Positions 29,849 to 39,784 of a DNA stretch of 61,207 nucleotides are shown piece by piece. Origin of the DNA: an uncultured Colwellia sp. GTDB lineage: Bacteria; Pseudomonadota; Gammaproteobacteria; Enterobacterales; Alteromonadaceae. Under the pieces are notes generated by a model. It was not told the origin of the DNA, ran no database searches, and saw nothing but the letters and a program-made list of their open reading frames with translations. The first letter of the stretch is position 1, and the number at the start of each line of letters is the position of its first letter. The stretch lies in the NCBI GenBank assembly GCA_913063325.1, contig CAJXYE010000025.1:1-61207 (forward strand), written 5' to 3'. The position numbers were made by a program, and so were the translations under genes.

Positions 29849-31111
29849 TTATTCATTTCTTAATACTTGAGCTGGCTGAGTCGTTGACGCTTGATAGGCC
29901 GGATATAATGTGGCAAGAAAGCTCATAGCTAGTGCTGATAAAATAATAGTAAGCACATCAAACCACTCCAGTTTAATCGGCAATTCTTGCATGCCAAAAC
30001 CAAATAAGTTGACCCCTACCACTAACAAAATTTCGTTCAGATTAAGTGCCAATATCACGCCAAGCAGTCCACCTAAACTGACCCCCCATAAACCATTAAC
30101 CATACCTTGAGTGATAAATATTTTAATAACCTCAGTACGTGCTAAACCTAACGTTTGCAATATGCCAATTTCGGCTTGTTTTTCAACAACAACCATCACT
30201 AAAGCTGAGACAATATTAAATGCAGCAACCGCAACGATTAAGCTTAACATTAACCACATCATATTTTTTTCCATTTTTACTGCTGAAAACAATGGACCTT
30301 GGCTTTCATTCCAAGTACTAAAAGTAACTGAATGGAGTATTTTATCACTAGTTTCTTGCTCTTTTTTAAGACTTTCAACGACTTTTTTTGCATTAAAGGC
30401 ATCATCTAAGTAGAGTCGTAATTTATCAATACCATCACCGGTTCGCCTGAGTAGTTTGGCGCCATAACGGCTATCAACATAAACCATGGCATCATCAACT
30501 TGTGAGCCAATATGAAAAATTCCCACAATGGTAAAAACGCGCTGGATTGGAATACGTCCCATGGGAGTAAAAACACTTTTATTAGGTAATACCAAGCGAA
30601 CTTCATCACCCAATGTTACTTGCAGTTTATTCGCTAATGACTGTCCCAGAACTAAAGAGTAACGCTGTGTCGAGAGCATGTCTATGTTGCCAGCAACCAT
30701 ATGGGTATTAATGATATTACCTTGTTCAAGCGTTGGCATTATGCCTTGAACTAAAACACCTTGAAGCCCCTTAGACGATTGGATCAATGCTTCACTTTCA
30801 AGAAAAGGTGTTACCCTAACTACGTGAGGTTTGTTAAGTAATTCTTCACGTAACTTTGGCCATCGAAGGTCTTGCTTAGTACTACTCTCATGACTTGTAA
30901 AATCACTGACAATGATATGAGGAACAATACCTAATATACGTTTTTTTAATTCGCCCTCAAAACCATTCATCACGGAAACAACCGTGATGAGTGAAGCCAC
31001 ACCTAATAGAATGCCAACGGTGGAAAAGAAGGTGATAAACGAAACAAAGCCTGTATGGCTTTTACTGCGGCTATAGCGTAGCCCGATGAAGATACTAATA
31101 GGTTGAAACAT
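29849..31111 (-). CDS. lolC: Lipoprotein-releasing ABC transporter, permease LolC
   Basis: First gene of the lolCDE operon, 420 aa. The N-terminal MFQPISIFIGLRYSRSKSHTGFVSFITFFSTVGILLGVASLITVVSVMNGFE is the family hallmark. A large periplasmic domain follows, then three membrane helices and a C-terminal FLATLYPAYQASTTQPAQVLRNE, parallel to the second permease. The two permeases are clear paralogues. It is divergent from the PilZ-like gene with 183 bp between. Confidence 0.93.
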   Translation of the reverse strand: MFQPISIFIGLRYSRSKSHTGFVSFITFFSTVGILLGVASLITVVSVMNGFEGELKKRILGIVPHIIVSDFTSHESSTKQDLRWPKLREELLNKPHVVRVTPFLESEALIQSSKGLQGVLVQGIMPTLEQGNIINTHMVAGNIDMLSTQRYSLVLGQSLANKLQVTLGDEVRLVLPNKSVFTPMGRIPIQRVFTIVGIFHIGSQVDDAMVYVDSRYGAKLLRRTGDGIDKLRLYLDDAFNAKKVVESLKKEQETSDKILHSVTFSTWNESQGPLFSAVKMEKNMMWLMLSLIVAVAAFNIVSALVMVVVEKQAEIGILQTLGLARTEVIKIFITQGMVNGLWGVSLGGLLGVILALNLNEILLVVGVNLFGFGMQELPIKLEWFDVLTIILSALAMSFLATLYPAYQASTTQPAQVLRNE

Positions 31112-31294
31112 TGAGGTATTATTATTTTATCTGGTACTGATTTAGAATGTTCTGTAGCATAACACAATCACTAAAATTGTCTGAGACAAATAGCCTCAGG
31201 GATATTTATCGTTACACTTTTTATAATAGTCTCTGTTAATTAATAAGCTTTCATTGCTTTATAAAACACTATCTTCTACCTGGAAATATACAAC

Positions 31295-31897
31295 ATGAGC
31301 TCTCTATCCCTCGATAAAAAATTAGCACTGTATCATGAGTTTTTTGCCATTGAACTGGACTTTTCAGTAAATATTATAGCAATTGATGACAACCAAGGAC
31401 TGAGTTTTGAACAGTTTACGAGCAATATACCTATGCCTTTTAAACTGGCAACAGATATGAACGCCATAGATCAATCGGCTTTGCGTTCATTACAGAATTT
31501 AGGCGGCAGCGCTTCCCAGCTAGTGGGCTTCCTAAACCAACAATCACAAAAAATTGATTTACTTATTGGTTATATTCTTAGTCAGCAGGATGAAGTACAG
31601 CATAGGTACCAAGGAATAAAGTTTGGCGGCGGAGGAGTTAAATTTATCGGACCAAAAGCATTTAATGTTGGCCAATTACTTGAGTTAAAAATATTCTTAA
31701 TAGAAAGTCATTGTGCAATCTATTGTTATGGAGAAGTCATTCAGGTGGAGTCAACAAACGAAAAATTTATCCATAAAGTTACTTTTTACTTTATTCGTGA
31801 AGAAGACCGAGAAACGTTAGTGCGCAGCAGCTTACACGAACAGTCTAAGCAATTACAAAAATTGGCTAAAATACGTAACCAAGAAAGTGAACAGTAG
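31295..31897 (+). CDS. PilZ-domain-like protein (degenerate c-di-GMP motif)
   Basis: A 200-aa soluble protein. The central region HRYQGIKFGGGGVKFIGPKAFNVGQLLELKIFLIESHCAIYCYGEVIQVES, followed by HKVTFYFIREEDRETLVR, has the strand pattern and spacing of a PilZ domain. The usual RxxxR and (D/N)xSxxG ligand motifs are not present, the latter being replaced by GGGGVKF, so c-di-GMP binding is uncertain. The N-terminal 90 aa are helical. It is convergent with a chemoreceptor. Confidence in the fold is moderate. Confidence 0.6.
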   Translation: MSSLSLDKKLALYHEFFAIELDFSVNIIAIDDNQGLSFEQFTSNIPMPFKLATDMNAIDQSALRSLQNLGGSASQLVGFLNQQSQKIDLLIGYILSQQDEVQHRYQGIKFGGGGVKFIGPKAFNVGQLLELKIFLIESHCAIYCYGEVIQVESTNEKFIHKVTFYFIREEDRETLVRSSLHEQSKQLQKLAKIRNQESEQ

Positions 31898-31958
31898 GTA
31901 AAGTTCACATTCTGATTTAACAATGAAAATCCATTTTCAATATAGCTAAAGATAAAGA

Positions 31959-33125
31959 CTAAACACAAATTCTGTTAAGAGTTATCTCTACGTCTTGTGC
32001 AGTTTGCTGCTGCTGCTCTGCGTGGGCGGCAACAGAATTTAAACCACTATTGATATCATGACTTAACGATACAACGGCCAATATGCTGTCATTAATAGAT
32101 GAAGTGGCACCTTGCTGAGCTAACGTACCACTGGCAATTTGTGATGTTAAATTATCGACATCTTGAAAAGCCAAACCTATCTGGTCTAAAGCAATGACGA
32201 CATCAGCAGAGTAGTTCAAAGAATCTTGAGTAAGTTTATGGCCCCGGCCAATACTATTAACCGCATTGGTTGTTTTAGCTTGTAATCCTTCCACCATCGA
32301 TTGTATTTCTACAGTAGCTTGCTGAGTTCGATGAGCTAACGCTCTGACTTCATCTGCAACAACGGCAAAACCTCTGCCTTGTTCACCTGCTCGAGCCGCT
32401 TCAATAGCAGCATTTAAGGCTAATAAATTAGTTTGATCAGCGATGCCTTTTATAACATCAAGCACTGAGCCTATACGCGCACTTTCCTCTTGTAATAACG
32501 TTAACTCCTTAGCCATTTCATCTACTTCATTGGCAACAGCTTCAATTGTTTCTTGGCTTGTATTAGAGGAATTAACTCCCTTAGCCAAGATATCCATCAC
32601 AGAGCTGGTAGTTTCACTCACTTGCTCTGCACTATTGGAAAGACTTGAGAAAGTATTGACAACATCTTCTATAGACTCTGCCATTTGAGATATTTGTCCG
32701 GTAGAGTTTTCGACAAGATTAACTGAATCGGTCATTTGAAAAGACAGCGAAGTAGAGCCTTGACGTAAGATTTCTGCTTCTTGACGAATAACATTCACAA
32801 CATCAGCTAATCCGACAATAAAATCACTCAGCTCATTAGTTACTTGAGCAAGGTCATCATTGACTAGGTCTTTTAAGGGCGCGGATGGGGCTTCTTCAGT
32901 ACTGACCACCATATCAAGGTACGTTTTAAGCCGAATTAACCGGTTAGTTAATATTTTGGTAAAAAATAAATAGCTCGCCATACTCTGCAAGGCGAGTAAA
33001 GTGCAAAAAAGTAAGACTAGAGCAAAATTACTTACTGAGTCGCCAATAAAAATAAGACTAATTATAAAAATGAGGCCAATAGCTAAGTTGGGTATCAGGA
33101 GCTTTATTGATAGTTTACTGAGCAT
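31959..33125 (-). CDS. Methyl-accepting chemotaxis protein with minimal periplasmic part
   Basis: From the ATG at 33125 (AAAGAG upstream) the protein is 388 aa and starts [18 protein letters not shown]; a frame to 33200 adds 25 residues lacking family features. Two membrane helices (about 10-28 and 32-54) are separated by only a few residues, so there is no external sensing domain. A short HAMP-like linker and a full MA signalling domain follow, with the hairpin tip [38 protein letters not shown]. It probably senses an internal or membrane-borne signal. Confidence 0.92.
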   Translation of the reverse strand: MLSKLSIKLLIPNLAIGLIFIISLIFIGDSVSNFALVLLFCTLLALQSMASYLFFTKILTNRLIRLKTYLDMVVSTEEAPSAPLKDLVNDDLAQVTNELSDFIVGLADVVNVIRQEAEILRQGSTSLSFQMTDSVNLVENSTGQISQMAESIEDVVNTFSSLSNSAEQVSETTSSVMDILAKGVNSSNTSQETIEAVANEVDEMAKELTLLQEESARIGSVLDVIKGIADQTNLLALNAAIEAARAGEQGRGFAVVADEVRALAHRTQQATVEIQSMVEGLQAKTTNAVNSIGRGHKLTQDSLNYSADVVIALDQIGLAFQDVDNLTSQIASGTLAQQGATSSINDSILAVVSLSHDINSGLNSVAAHAEQQQQTAQDVEITLNRICV

Positions 33126-33519
33126 ATTATTTCTCTTTATTGTTGGGTCTGTTGAACATTCGAGATTATTTTTGCAGTGAATTGTGGGGTGTTTATACAA
33201 GTCAAAGCCTTTGTAATGTAGTTATTCTACATAAAAAGGCGATGACGCGGTAAAAATGACCAACAAACGCTGTCCGAAGGGTTCAGATAAAAGAATTTTA
33301 CTCTTTGTTGAGTAGTATTAGCTTAGAATAACTAGGCTATACACTACTCGCCGTGATTAAAACTCTTTTATCTTGAACAAAATTTAACCGCGAAAGGTCA
33401 ACAGCCCCAAATACTACTAAAATATTTATACCAAGCATTTTATATAATAGAATTAATTACCTGTATAGCTTTATTTTTGCTAGTATTTTAATCAAGATTA
33501 CCAATAAGAATTAACAACT
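33126..33519. other. Intergenic region upstream of the chemoreceptor
   Basis: No gene is seen. It contains a 98-bp nested inverted repeat (33281-33378), reported separately, and the weak upstream region of the DUF2897 gene. Confidence 0.6.
33281..33378. repeat. 98-bp nested inverted repeat able to form a long hairpin
   Basis: The outer arms are GTTCAGATAAAAGAATTTTA (33281-33300) and TTAAAACTCTTTTATCTTGAAC (33357-33378), nearly complementary with one insertion. The inner arms are GAGTAGT (33310-33316) and ACTACTC (33343-33349). It could be a small palindromic element or a structured RNA. It is unlike the ATACCAAT and TATACCC elements elsewhere. Confidence 0.55.
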
Positions 33520-33693
33520 ATGTCATTAACAGCCATAATTATTACAGCCCTTGCTATCGGTATTATAGTAGGAGGTATTTTTCTATTAAAAAAATCAGCA
33601 CATAGATTTAATTTAACAGCAGAGCAATTAGCAAATATTAAGAAGCGAAATGAAGCGTTAGACAAACAAGAACACGAGCAAGATTCAAAATAA
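33520..33693 (+). CDS. DUF2897-like small membrane protein
   Basis: A 57-aa protein: one membrane helix (about 4-23, with AIIITALAIGIIVGGIFLL), a basic patch and a charged C-terminal helix ending KQEHEQDSK. The size and the N-in single-helix layout resemble DUF2897 proteins of Vibrio and Shewanella, which have no known function. The family call is from memory. The ribosome binding site is weak. It is convergent with ppiC with 8 bp between the stop codons. Confidence 0.65.
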   Translation: MSLTAIIITALAIGIIVGGIFLLKKSAHRFNLTAEQLANIKKRNEALDKQEHEQDSK

Positions 33694-33701
33694 CTTCTTT
33701 C

Positions 33702-33980
33702 TTAGCTCCTATATAAAGTTTTAATTAAGTGATAGCCAAATTTTGTTTTTATTGGTCCATGCACTTTTAATATTGGTCTTTTGAACACGACATCATCAAA
33801 AGCTTTTACCATTTGCCCGCGACGAAACTCTCCCAAATCACCACCTTTTTTCTTTGAAGGGCAAAGTGAGTGTTTTTTTGCAAGCGCAGCAAAATTGGCT
33901 CCGTTATCAAGTTGTGCTTTTAACTCTGCCGCTTGTTTTTCAGTTTTTACTAGAATATGCAGTGCACATGCGCTTGCCAT
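33702..33980 (-). CDS. ppiC: Parvulin peptidyl-prolyl isomerase PpiC
   Basis: A 92-aa single-domain cytoplasmic parvulin (E. coli PpiC is 93 aa). Conserved features are [19 protein letters not shown], the [37 protein letters not shown] motif and the C-terminal [16 protein letters not shown] with the active-site histidine. It accelerates prolyl isomerisation and is probably monocistronic. Confidence 0.95.
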   Translation of the reverse strand: MASACALHILVKTEKQAAELKAQLDNGANFAALAKKHSLCPSKKKGGDLGEFRRGQMVKAFDDVVFKRPILKVHGPIKTKFGYHLIKTLYRS

Positions 33981-34193
33981 AGTTGCTTGCCTTTGAGATA
34001 GTCGTTGTAGTTATTATACTAGAGATACTATGCTAGTTACTAATCAAGATGCATGGTTCAGTATGCTTACGCTATTTTACTGGCTTTAAAATGAGTTTAT
34101 ATCACGCTAGATAATTATTTAAATGCTCACTCACATCCTGATTTTTATTGGGTAACAAGCATATGATTACAAATAATTACTTTCACTTACCTT

Positions 34194-34218
34194 TTTCATG
34201 ACATAAAATGTCATGAAA
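34194..34218 (+). promoter_or_regulatory. Perfect 10-bp inverted repeat upstream of can
   Basis: TTTCATGACA (34194-34203) and TGTCATGAAA (34209-34218) surround a 5-nt loop and end 27 bp before the carbonic anhydrase start. It could be an operator or a 5' untranslated hairpin; there is no long T-run, so it is not a typical terminator. Confidence 0.4.
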
Positions 34219-34245
34219 TTTAACTACTCAATGTGACTTAGACCT

Positions 34246-34845
34246 ATGACAGCAATCCAACACCTGTTTGATAATAATAAACAATGGGCAGAAAAAAGAA
34301 CTAAAGAGAATCCTGAATTCTTCAAAAGATTGTCTGAACAGCAATCGCCAAAATACTTATGGATAGGTTGCTCAGATTCGCGAGTACCTGCAAATGCTCT
34401 TCTTGGCATGGACCCAGGTGAGGTTTTTGTACACCGTAACATTGCTAACCAAGTTATTCATACAGACTTAAATTGCTTATCCGTTATTCAATATGCTGTT
34501 GATGTATTAAAGGTTCAGCATATTATTGTCTGTGGTCACTACGGTTGTGGTGGAATTAGTGCTGCACTTGATAATGAAAGTCATGGTTTAATCGATAACT
34601 GGTTACGTCACATAGAGGATGTTTATCGCTTCCATAAAGAAGAAATGGACCAGCTTACTGATGAAAAAGAACGTATTAACTTATTGTGTGAACTCAATGT
34701 TATAGAGCAAGTAGCCAATATATGTAATACCACTACATTAGTTAACGCGTGGCAAAACAATCAAGATATTACCGTTCATGGCGTAGTCTACAACTTACAT
34801 GATGGTATTTTAAAAGACTTAAATGTATCAGCTAATAGTAAATAA
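34246..34845 (+). CDS. can: Beta-class carbonic anhydrase
   Basis: Interconverts carbon dioxide and bicarbonate, supplying bicarbonate for carboxylases and carbamoyl phosphate. The 199 aa carry zinc ligands C42, H98 and C101, with the D44-R46 dyad in GCSDSR. All positions match E. coli Can (220 aa, with a longer C-terminus). Non-catalytic bicarbonate-site residues typical of the type II enzyme are plausible. It is monocistronic, with a bidirectional terminator shared with hpd. Confidence 0.96.
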   Translation: MTAIQHLFDNNKQWAEKRTKENPEFFKRLSEQQSPKYLWIGCSDSRVPANALLGMDPGEVFVHRNIANQVIHTDLNCLSVIQYAVDVLKVQHIIVCGHYGCGGISAALDNESHGLIDNWLRHIEDVYRFHKEEMDQLTDEKERINLLCELNVIEQVANICNTTTLVNAWQNNQDITVHGVVYNLHDGILKDLNVSANSK

Positions 34846-34891
34846 AGACTAATTATCAAGATAATACCTAGTGACGACAAAACTAAGTTAT

Positions 34892-34932
34892 AAAAAAAGC
34901 CAACAAACTTGACTAGTTTGTTGGCTTTTTTA
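34892..34932. terminator. Bidirectional terminator between can and hpd
   Basis: AAAAAAAGCCAACAAACT and AGTTTGTTGGCTTTTTT form a perfect stem with T-runs on both strands, between convergent genes. Confidence 0.9.
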
Positions 34933-34953
34933 TTGGTTAATGGCTGCTATTAG

Positions 34954-36009
34954 TTATAAAACGCCACGTTCCATTTGATTTAACTCAATAGATTTAAATA
35001 AGGTTGAGAAGTTACCTTCACCAAAACCTTGATCATCAACTCGTTGAATCATTTCAATAAAGATTGGACCGAATAAATTCTTAGTAAATATTTGCAGTAA
35101 ATAAGAGTCTTCACTTTGGCTATCAATCAATATTTGATGCTCTTGGATACGTTTTTTATCTTCTTTTACCCATGGTACGCGATCAAAAATCTCATCATAA
35201 TACTCAGGGACAATATTAAGTGTATCAATAATTGAGCTATCTAACTTATCAAGAGAGCCAACAAGATCGTCTGTTATAAACGCTAAATGTTGAACACCTG
35301 GACCATTGTACTCATCAAGATATTCATCAATTTGATTATTGGTGCTACCTTTACCTTCATTGATTGGAATACAGAAATTCCCACAAGGTGATGCTAGCGC
35401 ATAAGAAATCAATGCTGTTTTAACACCTTTAATATCAAAATATCTCACTTCAGTGAAACCGAATACGTCTTTATAAAAATCAGCCCATTTATGCATAGTG
35501 CCTTGATGAACATTGTTAGTCATATGATCAACGGCTAAAAAGCCTTTATCTTCAACTAAAACAGGTTCAGCAATATCTTCAAAATCTGTATCATAGATCA
35601 AACCTTTGTTAGCGCCTGATTTTGCAAAGTTTTCGATGAAATAGATAAGACTATCACCAATACCATAAATAGCAGGGTAAGGAAGTTTATTTGCTTCATT
35701 TTCTGCCGATTTTGCCCCACGCTTAACTGCTTCAGTAAAAGCAAAATTAGCGTCTTCAACACGCCAGCCCATTGAACATATAGCTGGACCATGACTTTTA
35801 GCAAACTCTTTAGAGAAACCAGCTTTTTCTTTATTTAATAAAAAATGTATATCATTTTGATTAAAATATTCGACATCTCGACCTTTCATTTTTTTAGTTT
35901 TTGAAAAACCAAAACCATAAAAAGCTTTTTCCATAAAGTCTGAATCTGGTGTGGCATATTCAGTAAACTCAATACCACATAATTTTAACGGGTTTTTACT
36001 ATCGGTCAT
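34954..36009 (-). CDS. hpd: 4-hydroxyphenylpyruvate dioxygenase
   Basis: Converts 4-hydroxyphenylpyruvate to homogentisate in tyrosine degradation, using Fe(II) and oxygen. The 351-aa protein has two vicinal-oxygen-chelate domains. The iron ligands are H162 (VDHMTNNVHQG), H241 (GVQHLAF) and E319 (FIEMIQR). It lacks homogentisate dioxygenase neighbours in this window, so either the rest of the pathway is elsewhere or homogentisate accumulates and polymerises to pyomelanin. That last point is speculation. Confidence 0.95.
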   Translation of the reverse strand: MTDSKNPLKLCGIEFTEYATPDSDFMEKAFYGFGFSKTKKMKGRDVEYFNQNDIHFLLNKEKAGFSKEFAKSHGPAICSMGWRVEDANFAFTEAVKRGAKSAENEANKLPYPAIYGIGDSLIYFIENFAKSGANKGLIYDTDFEDIAEPVLVEDKGFLAVDHMTNNVHQGTMHKWADFYKDVFGFTEVRYFDIKGVKTALISYALASPCGNFCIPINEGKGSTNNQIDEYLDEYNGPGVQHLAFITDDLVGSLDKLDSSIIDTLNIVPEYYDEIFDRVPWVKEDKKRIQEHQILIDSQSEDSYLLQIFTKNLFGPIFIEMIQRVDDQGFGEGNFSTLFKSIELNQMERGVL

Positions 36010-36502
36010 TGTAATCTCTCATTCAACTTCTTGTCTTAAAGCTATTATCAAGGGCAAATGAGCTAAGCGAAAGTCCCCTTAGGACAAGGCCTAAAAAGAG
36101 GTTGTAACATAAATTGTACGAAGTTCTCTTGCTAAAAATGGATTACAGCTGACAAGGCTATACTAGTGCTAGTAGCTGAGTGTATAAAATTATGTACAGT
36201 TAGTGATTGCACTGATCGAATCATGCTTACTCAGATATTTTTATCTATTGGAGATCACTAGGATTTAAGTATTAATATCAAGTTATCAGTAAAAATATCA
36301 AATACCATGCCTGAAATAAAAAGTAACAAATCCACTCTTCGAGTAAATAACAATTTAATTCTATATATTTCTTAGCAAAATCAGCCAGAACAACTAACCT
36401 TAAAATATAGTAAGTGCTTTTTACTTTACCTTAACAAGTTGTTAGGTAATGGTTTTTACAAATTTTATTTATGGATAGTATTGTGTTCTTTTGGAGGTAG
36501 TT
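36010..36502. other. Intergenic region between hpd and prkA
   Basis: 493 bp without a gene. It contains the divergent promoter regions of hpd and prkA and a short palindrome ACTAGTGCTAGT (36162-36173). I looked for a sigma-54 element because prkA is NtrC or RpoS regulated in enterobacteria, and did not see a convincing one. Confidence 0.6.
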
Positions 36503-38437
36503 ATGAGTATTTTTCAACATTATCAAACGCGTTATGAGCAAGCCCAACAAGAAGAGTTTAGCTTACAAGAATTTTTAACTATTTGTAAAGAAGATAGCCT
36601 AGCGTACGCTAGCGCATCAGAACGGTTACTTACGGCCATTGGTGAAGCTGAAATGGTTGATACTGCAACAGACCCTAGACTCAGCCGAATATTTTCTAAT
36701 AGGGTTATTAAGCGCTATCCCGCCTTTGTTGATTTTTACGGTATGGAAGAAGCTATTGAACAAATAGTGTCTTATTTAAAACATGCTTCACAAGGGTTAG
36801 AAGAGCATAAGCAAATTTTATATTTATTAGGCCCTGTTGGTGGGGGCAAATCGTCATTAGCTGAAAAATTAAAGTCTTTAATGCAACAAGAGCCAATTTA
36901 CGTGCTAAGTGCAAATGGTATCCGTAGCCCAGTTAATGATCATCCCTTTAGCTTATTTGATGCCCATTCAGACGGAAAAATCCTTAAAGAAGAGTATAAT
37001 ATTCCTGGCCGTTATTTAAATAACATAATATCTCCTTGGGCCGCCAAACGCCTACATGAATTCAAAGGAGATATTGCCCAATTTAAAGTGGTAAAAGTTT
37101 ATCCATCTATTTTAGATCAAATTGCCATCGCAAAAACTGAGCCTGGTGATGATAATAATCAAGATATTTCAGCACTCGTTGGTAAAGTTGATATTAGACA
37201 GCTTGAACATTTTGCCCAAAATGATGCTGACGCTTATAGCTATTCCGGTGCTTTGTGTCGCGCTAATCAAGGCTTAATGGAATTTGTTGAGATGTTCAAA
37301 GCGCCAATTAAAGTGCTGCATCCCTTATTAACCGCCACTCAAGAAGGTAACTATAACCCTACAGAAGGTCTTTCTGCCCTACCCTTCAACGGTATTTTAC
37401 TCGCTCATTCAAATGAATCCGAATGGAAAACATTTAGAAATAACAAAAATAACGAAGCCTTTTTAGACCGTGTGTATATTGTTAAAGTGCCTTATTGTAT
37501 GCGTGTTTCCGAAGAAGTTAATATTTATAAAAAATTGCTGGAGCACAGTGAATTAAAAACTGCACAATGCGCCCCTGACACCCTAGATATTCTTGCACAA
37601 TTCTCAGTCTTATCACGTTTAAAAGACCCTGATAACTCGAGTATTTATTCAAAAATGCGTGTTTACGATGGTGAAACGCTAAAAGATACCGACCCAAAAG
37701 CAAAATCCTATCAAGAGTATCGTGACTATGCAGGTATTGATGAAGGGATGTCAGGATTATCGACTCGATTCGCTTTTAAAATTTTATCACGGGTATTTAA
37801 CTTCGATAGTGTAGAGGTTGCAGCAAACCCCGTTCACTTATTCTACGTTTTAGAGCAACAAGTCGAACGAGAACAACTACCGAAAGAACTTACAGAGCGT
37901 TATTTAGAATTTATTAAAGGCTATTTAACACCTCAATATATTGAATTTATTGGTAAGGAAATTCAAACTGCCTACTTAGAGTCTTATTCGGAATATGGAC
38001 AAAACATTTTCGACCGTTATGTCACCTATGCAGATTTTTGGATACAAGATCAAGAGTATAGAGATGCTGAAACAGGTCAGCTATTTGATCGACAATCACT
38101 TAATGATGAATTAGAGAAAATAGAAAAACCTGCTGGCATTAGTAACCCTAAAGATTTCCGTAATGAAATCGTAAACTTTGTCTTGCGAGCAAAAGCCAAT
38201 AACAATGGTCAAAACCCTGCTTGGACCAGTTACGAAAAACTTAGAACGGTTATTGAGAAAAAAATGTTTTCTAATACTGAAGATTTGCTACCTGTTATTT
38301 CTTTTAATGCTAAAACATCAACTGATGACCAGCAAAAACATGATGATTTTGTTAAACGCATGATGACGAAAGGTTATACCCAAAAACAAGTACGCTTATT
38401 ATCTGAGTGGTATTTACGGGTTAGAAAGTCTTCGTAA
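36503..38437 (+). CDS. prkA: PrkA family serine protein kinase / AAA+ (YeaG)
   Basis: The 644-aa protein begins at the ATG (36503) with GGAGG 5 nt upstream; a TTG 12 bp earlier is less likely. The N-terminal AAA+ module has Walker A GPVGGGKSS at 110-118, and a kinase-like C-terminal PrkA domain follows. E. coli YeaG works with YeaH under nutrient starvation and stationary phase. It heads the prkA-yeaH-ycgB cluster, conserved across many proteobacteria and linked to stress and sporulation-like programmes. Confidence 0.96.
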   Translation: MSIFQHYQTRYEQAQQEEFSLQEFLTICKEDSLAYASASERLLTAIGEAEMVDTATDPRLSRIFSNRVIKRYPAFVDFYGMEEAIEQIVSYLKHASQGLEEHKQILYLLGPVGGGKSSLAEKLKSLMQQEPIYVLSANGIRSPVNDHPFSLFDAHSDGKILKEEYNIPGRYLNNIISPWAAKRLHEFKGDIAQFKVVKVYPSILDQIAIAKTEPGDDNNQDISALVGKVDIRQLEHFAQNDADAYSYSGALCRANQGLMEFVEMFKAPIKVLHPLLTATQEGNYNPTEGLSALPFNGILLAHSNESEWKTFRNNKNNEAFLDRVYIVKVPYCMRVSEEVNIYKKLLEHSELKTAQCAPDTLDILAQFSVLSRLKDPDNSSIYSKMRVYDGETLKDTDPKAKSYQEYRDYAGIDEGMSGLSTRFAFKILSRVFNFDSVEVAANPVHLFYVLEQQVEREQLPKELTERYLEFIKGYLTPQYIEFIGKEIQTAYLESYSEYGQNIFDRYVTYADFWIQDQEYRDAETGQLFDRQSLNDELEKIEKPAGISNPKDFRNEIVNFVLRAKANNNGQNPAWTSYEKLRTVIEKKMFSNTEDLLPVISFNAKTSTDDQQKHDDFVKRMMTKGYTQKQVRLLSEWYLRVRKSS

Positions 38438-38473
38438 GTCGTATCTCTTACGCAAAAGGGACAAGGAGAACAT

Positions 38474-39751
38474 ATGGCTAACTTTATTGACAGACGTCTT
38501 AATAGTAAAAATAAGAGTACGGTTAACCGTCAACGTTTTTTGAGACGTTATAAGAACCAAATTAAAAAATCTGTTTCCGAGGCTATAAACCAACGTGGCG
38601 TGACAGATGTGAATTCGGGTGAAAGTATTATTATTCCAAAACGTGATCTATCTGAGCCTACATTTCATCAAGGTGATGGCGGTATAAAAGATAGGGTTCA
38701 CCCTGGTAATGATCAATTCTCTACCGGTGATCGAATTCCTCGCCCGCCGAAACAACAAGGTCAAGGTGCTGGTCAGGGTGATGCAAGTGATAGTGGAGAG
38801 GGTGAAGATGACTTTACCTTTTCAATTTCTAAAGAAGAATATTTAAACCTTCTTTTTGAAGATCTAGAGTTACCTAATTTGGAAAAAAATCAATTAGATA
38901 AATTAATTGAATATAAAACTGTTCGCAGTGGTTTTTGCGCTGAAGGTGTCGCGTCAAATATCGATATCGTCAAATCACTACAAGGCTCAATTGCTCGTCG
39001 CATAGCGATGACATCGTCAAAGCGCAAGCAACTTAAAGCACTTGAAGAAGCCTTACTGGCCCTAACTAATGATAAACACGACAACATTCAGAAAAAACGA
39101 GCCTTAACTACAGAAATTGAAACACTGAAAGGAAAAATAGCGAAAGTCCCCTTTATTGATACTTTCGATTTACGGTTTCGCAACTATGCCAAACAAGCAG
39201 TTCCTACTTCAAAAGCGGTTATGTTTTGCTTAATGGATGTATCAGGCTCTATGGATCAAGCAACCAAAGAAATGGCTAAACGCTTTTATATATTACTTTA
39301 TTTGTTCCTTAGCCGTACTTATAAGAATATTGATGTCGTTTATATTAGGCATCATACCCAAGCTAAAGAAGTTAATGAGCATGAGTTTTTTTATTCACAA
39401 GAAACAGGCGGTACCATTGCATCAAGCGCTTTAGAGTTGATGAATGACATTATCACTGAGCGCTATAATGACAACCAATGGAATATTTATGGCGCCCAAG
39501 CATCCGATGGTGACAACTGGGCTGATGACTCCCCCCGATGCAAAAAAATATTAGAGCAAGAAATATTACCTAAGAGTCGATACTTTAGTTACATAGAGAT
39601 AACCCAAAGAGCTCACCAGACCTTATGGAAGCACTATCAACAAGTGGAGGAGTCACACCCTAATTTTGCCATGCAACATATTAAATCTGTTGCTGATATT
39701 TACCCTGTGTTTAGAGAGCTTTTCAAAAAAAGCACACAGAGTGCCGCTTAA
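38474..39751 (+). CDS. yeaH: YeaH/DUF444 von Willebrand factor A-like protein
   Basis: A 425-aa partner of PrkA. The N-terminal region is basic ([29 protein letters not shown]), then a Gly/Gln-rich flexible linker (about 92-112), then a coiled segment. A C-terminal VWA-like domain has the metal-site motif DVSGS at 255-259 and the downstream threonine in GGT. It starts 36 bp after prkA with a GGAG-type ribosome binding site. The molecular role is unknown. Confidence 0.95.
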   Translation: MANFIDRRLNSKNKSTVNRQRFLRRYKNQIKKSVSEAINQRGVTDVNSGESIIIPKRDLSEPTFHQGDGGIKDRVHPGNDQFSTGDRIPRPPKQQGQGAGQGDASDSGEGEDDFTFSISKEEYLNLLFEDLELPNLEKNQLDKLIEYKTVRSGFCAEGVASNIDIVKSLQGSIARRIAMTSSKRKQLKALEEALLALTNDKHDNIQKKRALTTEIETLKGKIAKVPFIDTFDLRFRNYAKQAVPTSKAVMFCLMDVSGSMDQATKEMAKRFYILLYLFLSRTYKNIDVVYIRHHTQAKEVNEHEFFYSQETGGTIASSALELMNDIITERYNDNQWNIYGAQASDGDNWADDSPRCKKILEQEILPKSRYFSYIEITQRAHQTLWKHYQQVEESHPNFAMQHIKSVADIYPVFRELFKKSTQSAA

Positions 39752-39784
39752 TAGAACCTTTTACCTAAAATAAGTGGGTGATCA

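Noticed and set aside
36010..36502. Sigma-54 promoter for prkA
   Set aside because: No convincing GG-N10-GC element with the surrounding consensus was seen.
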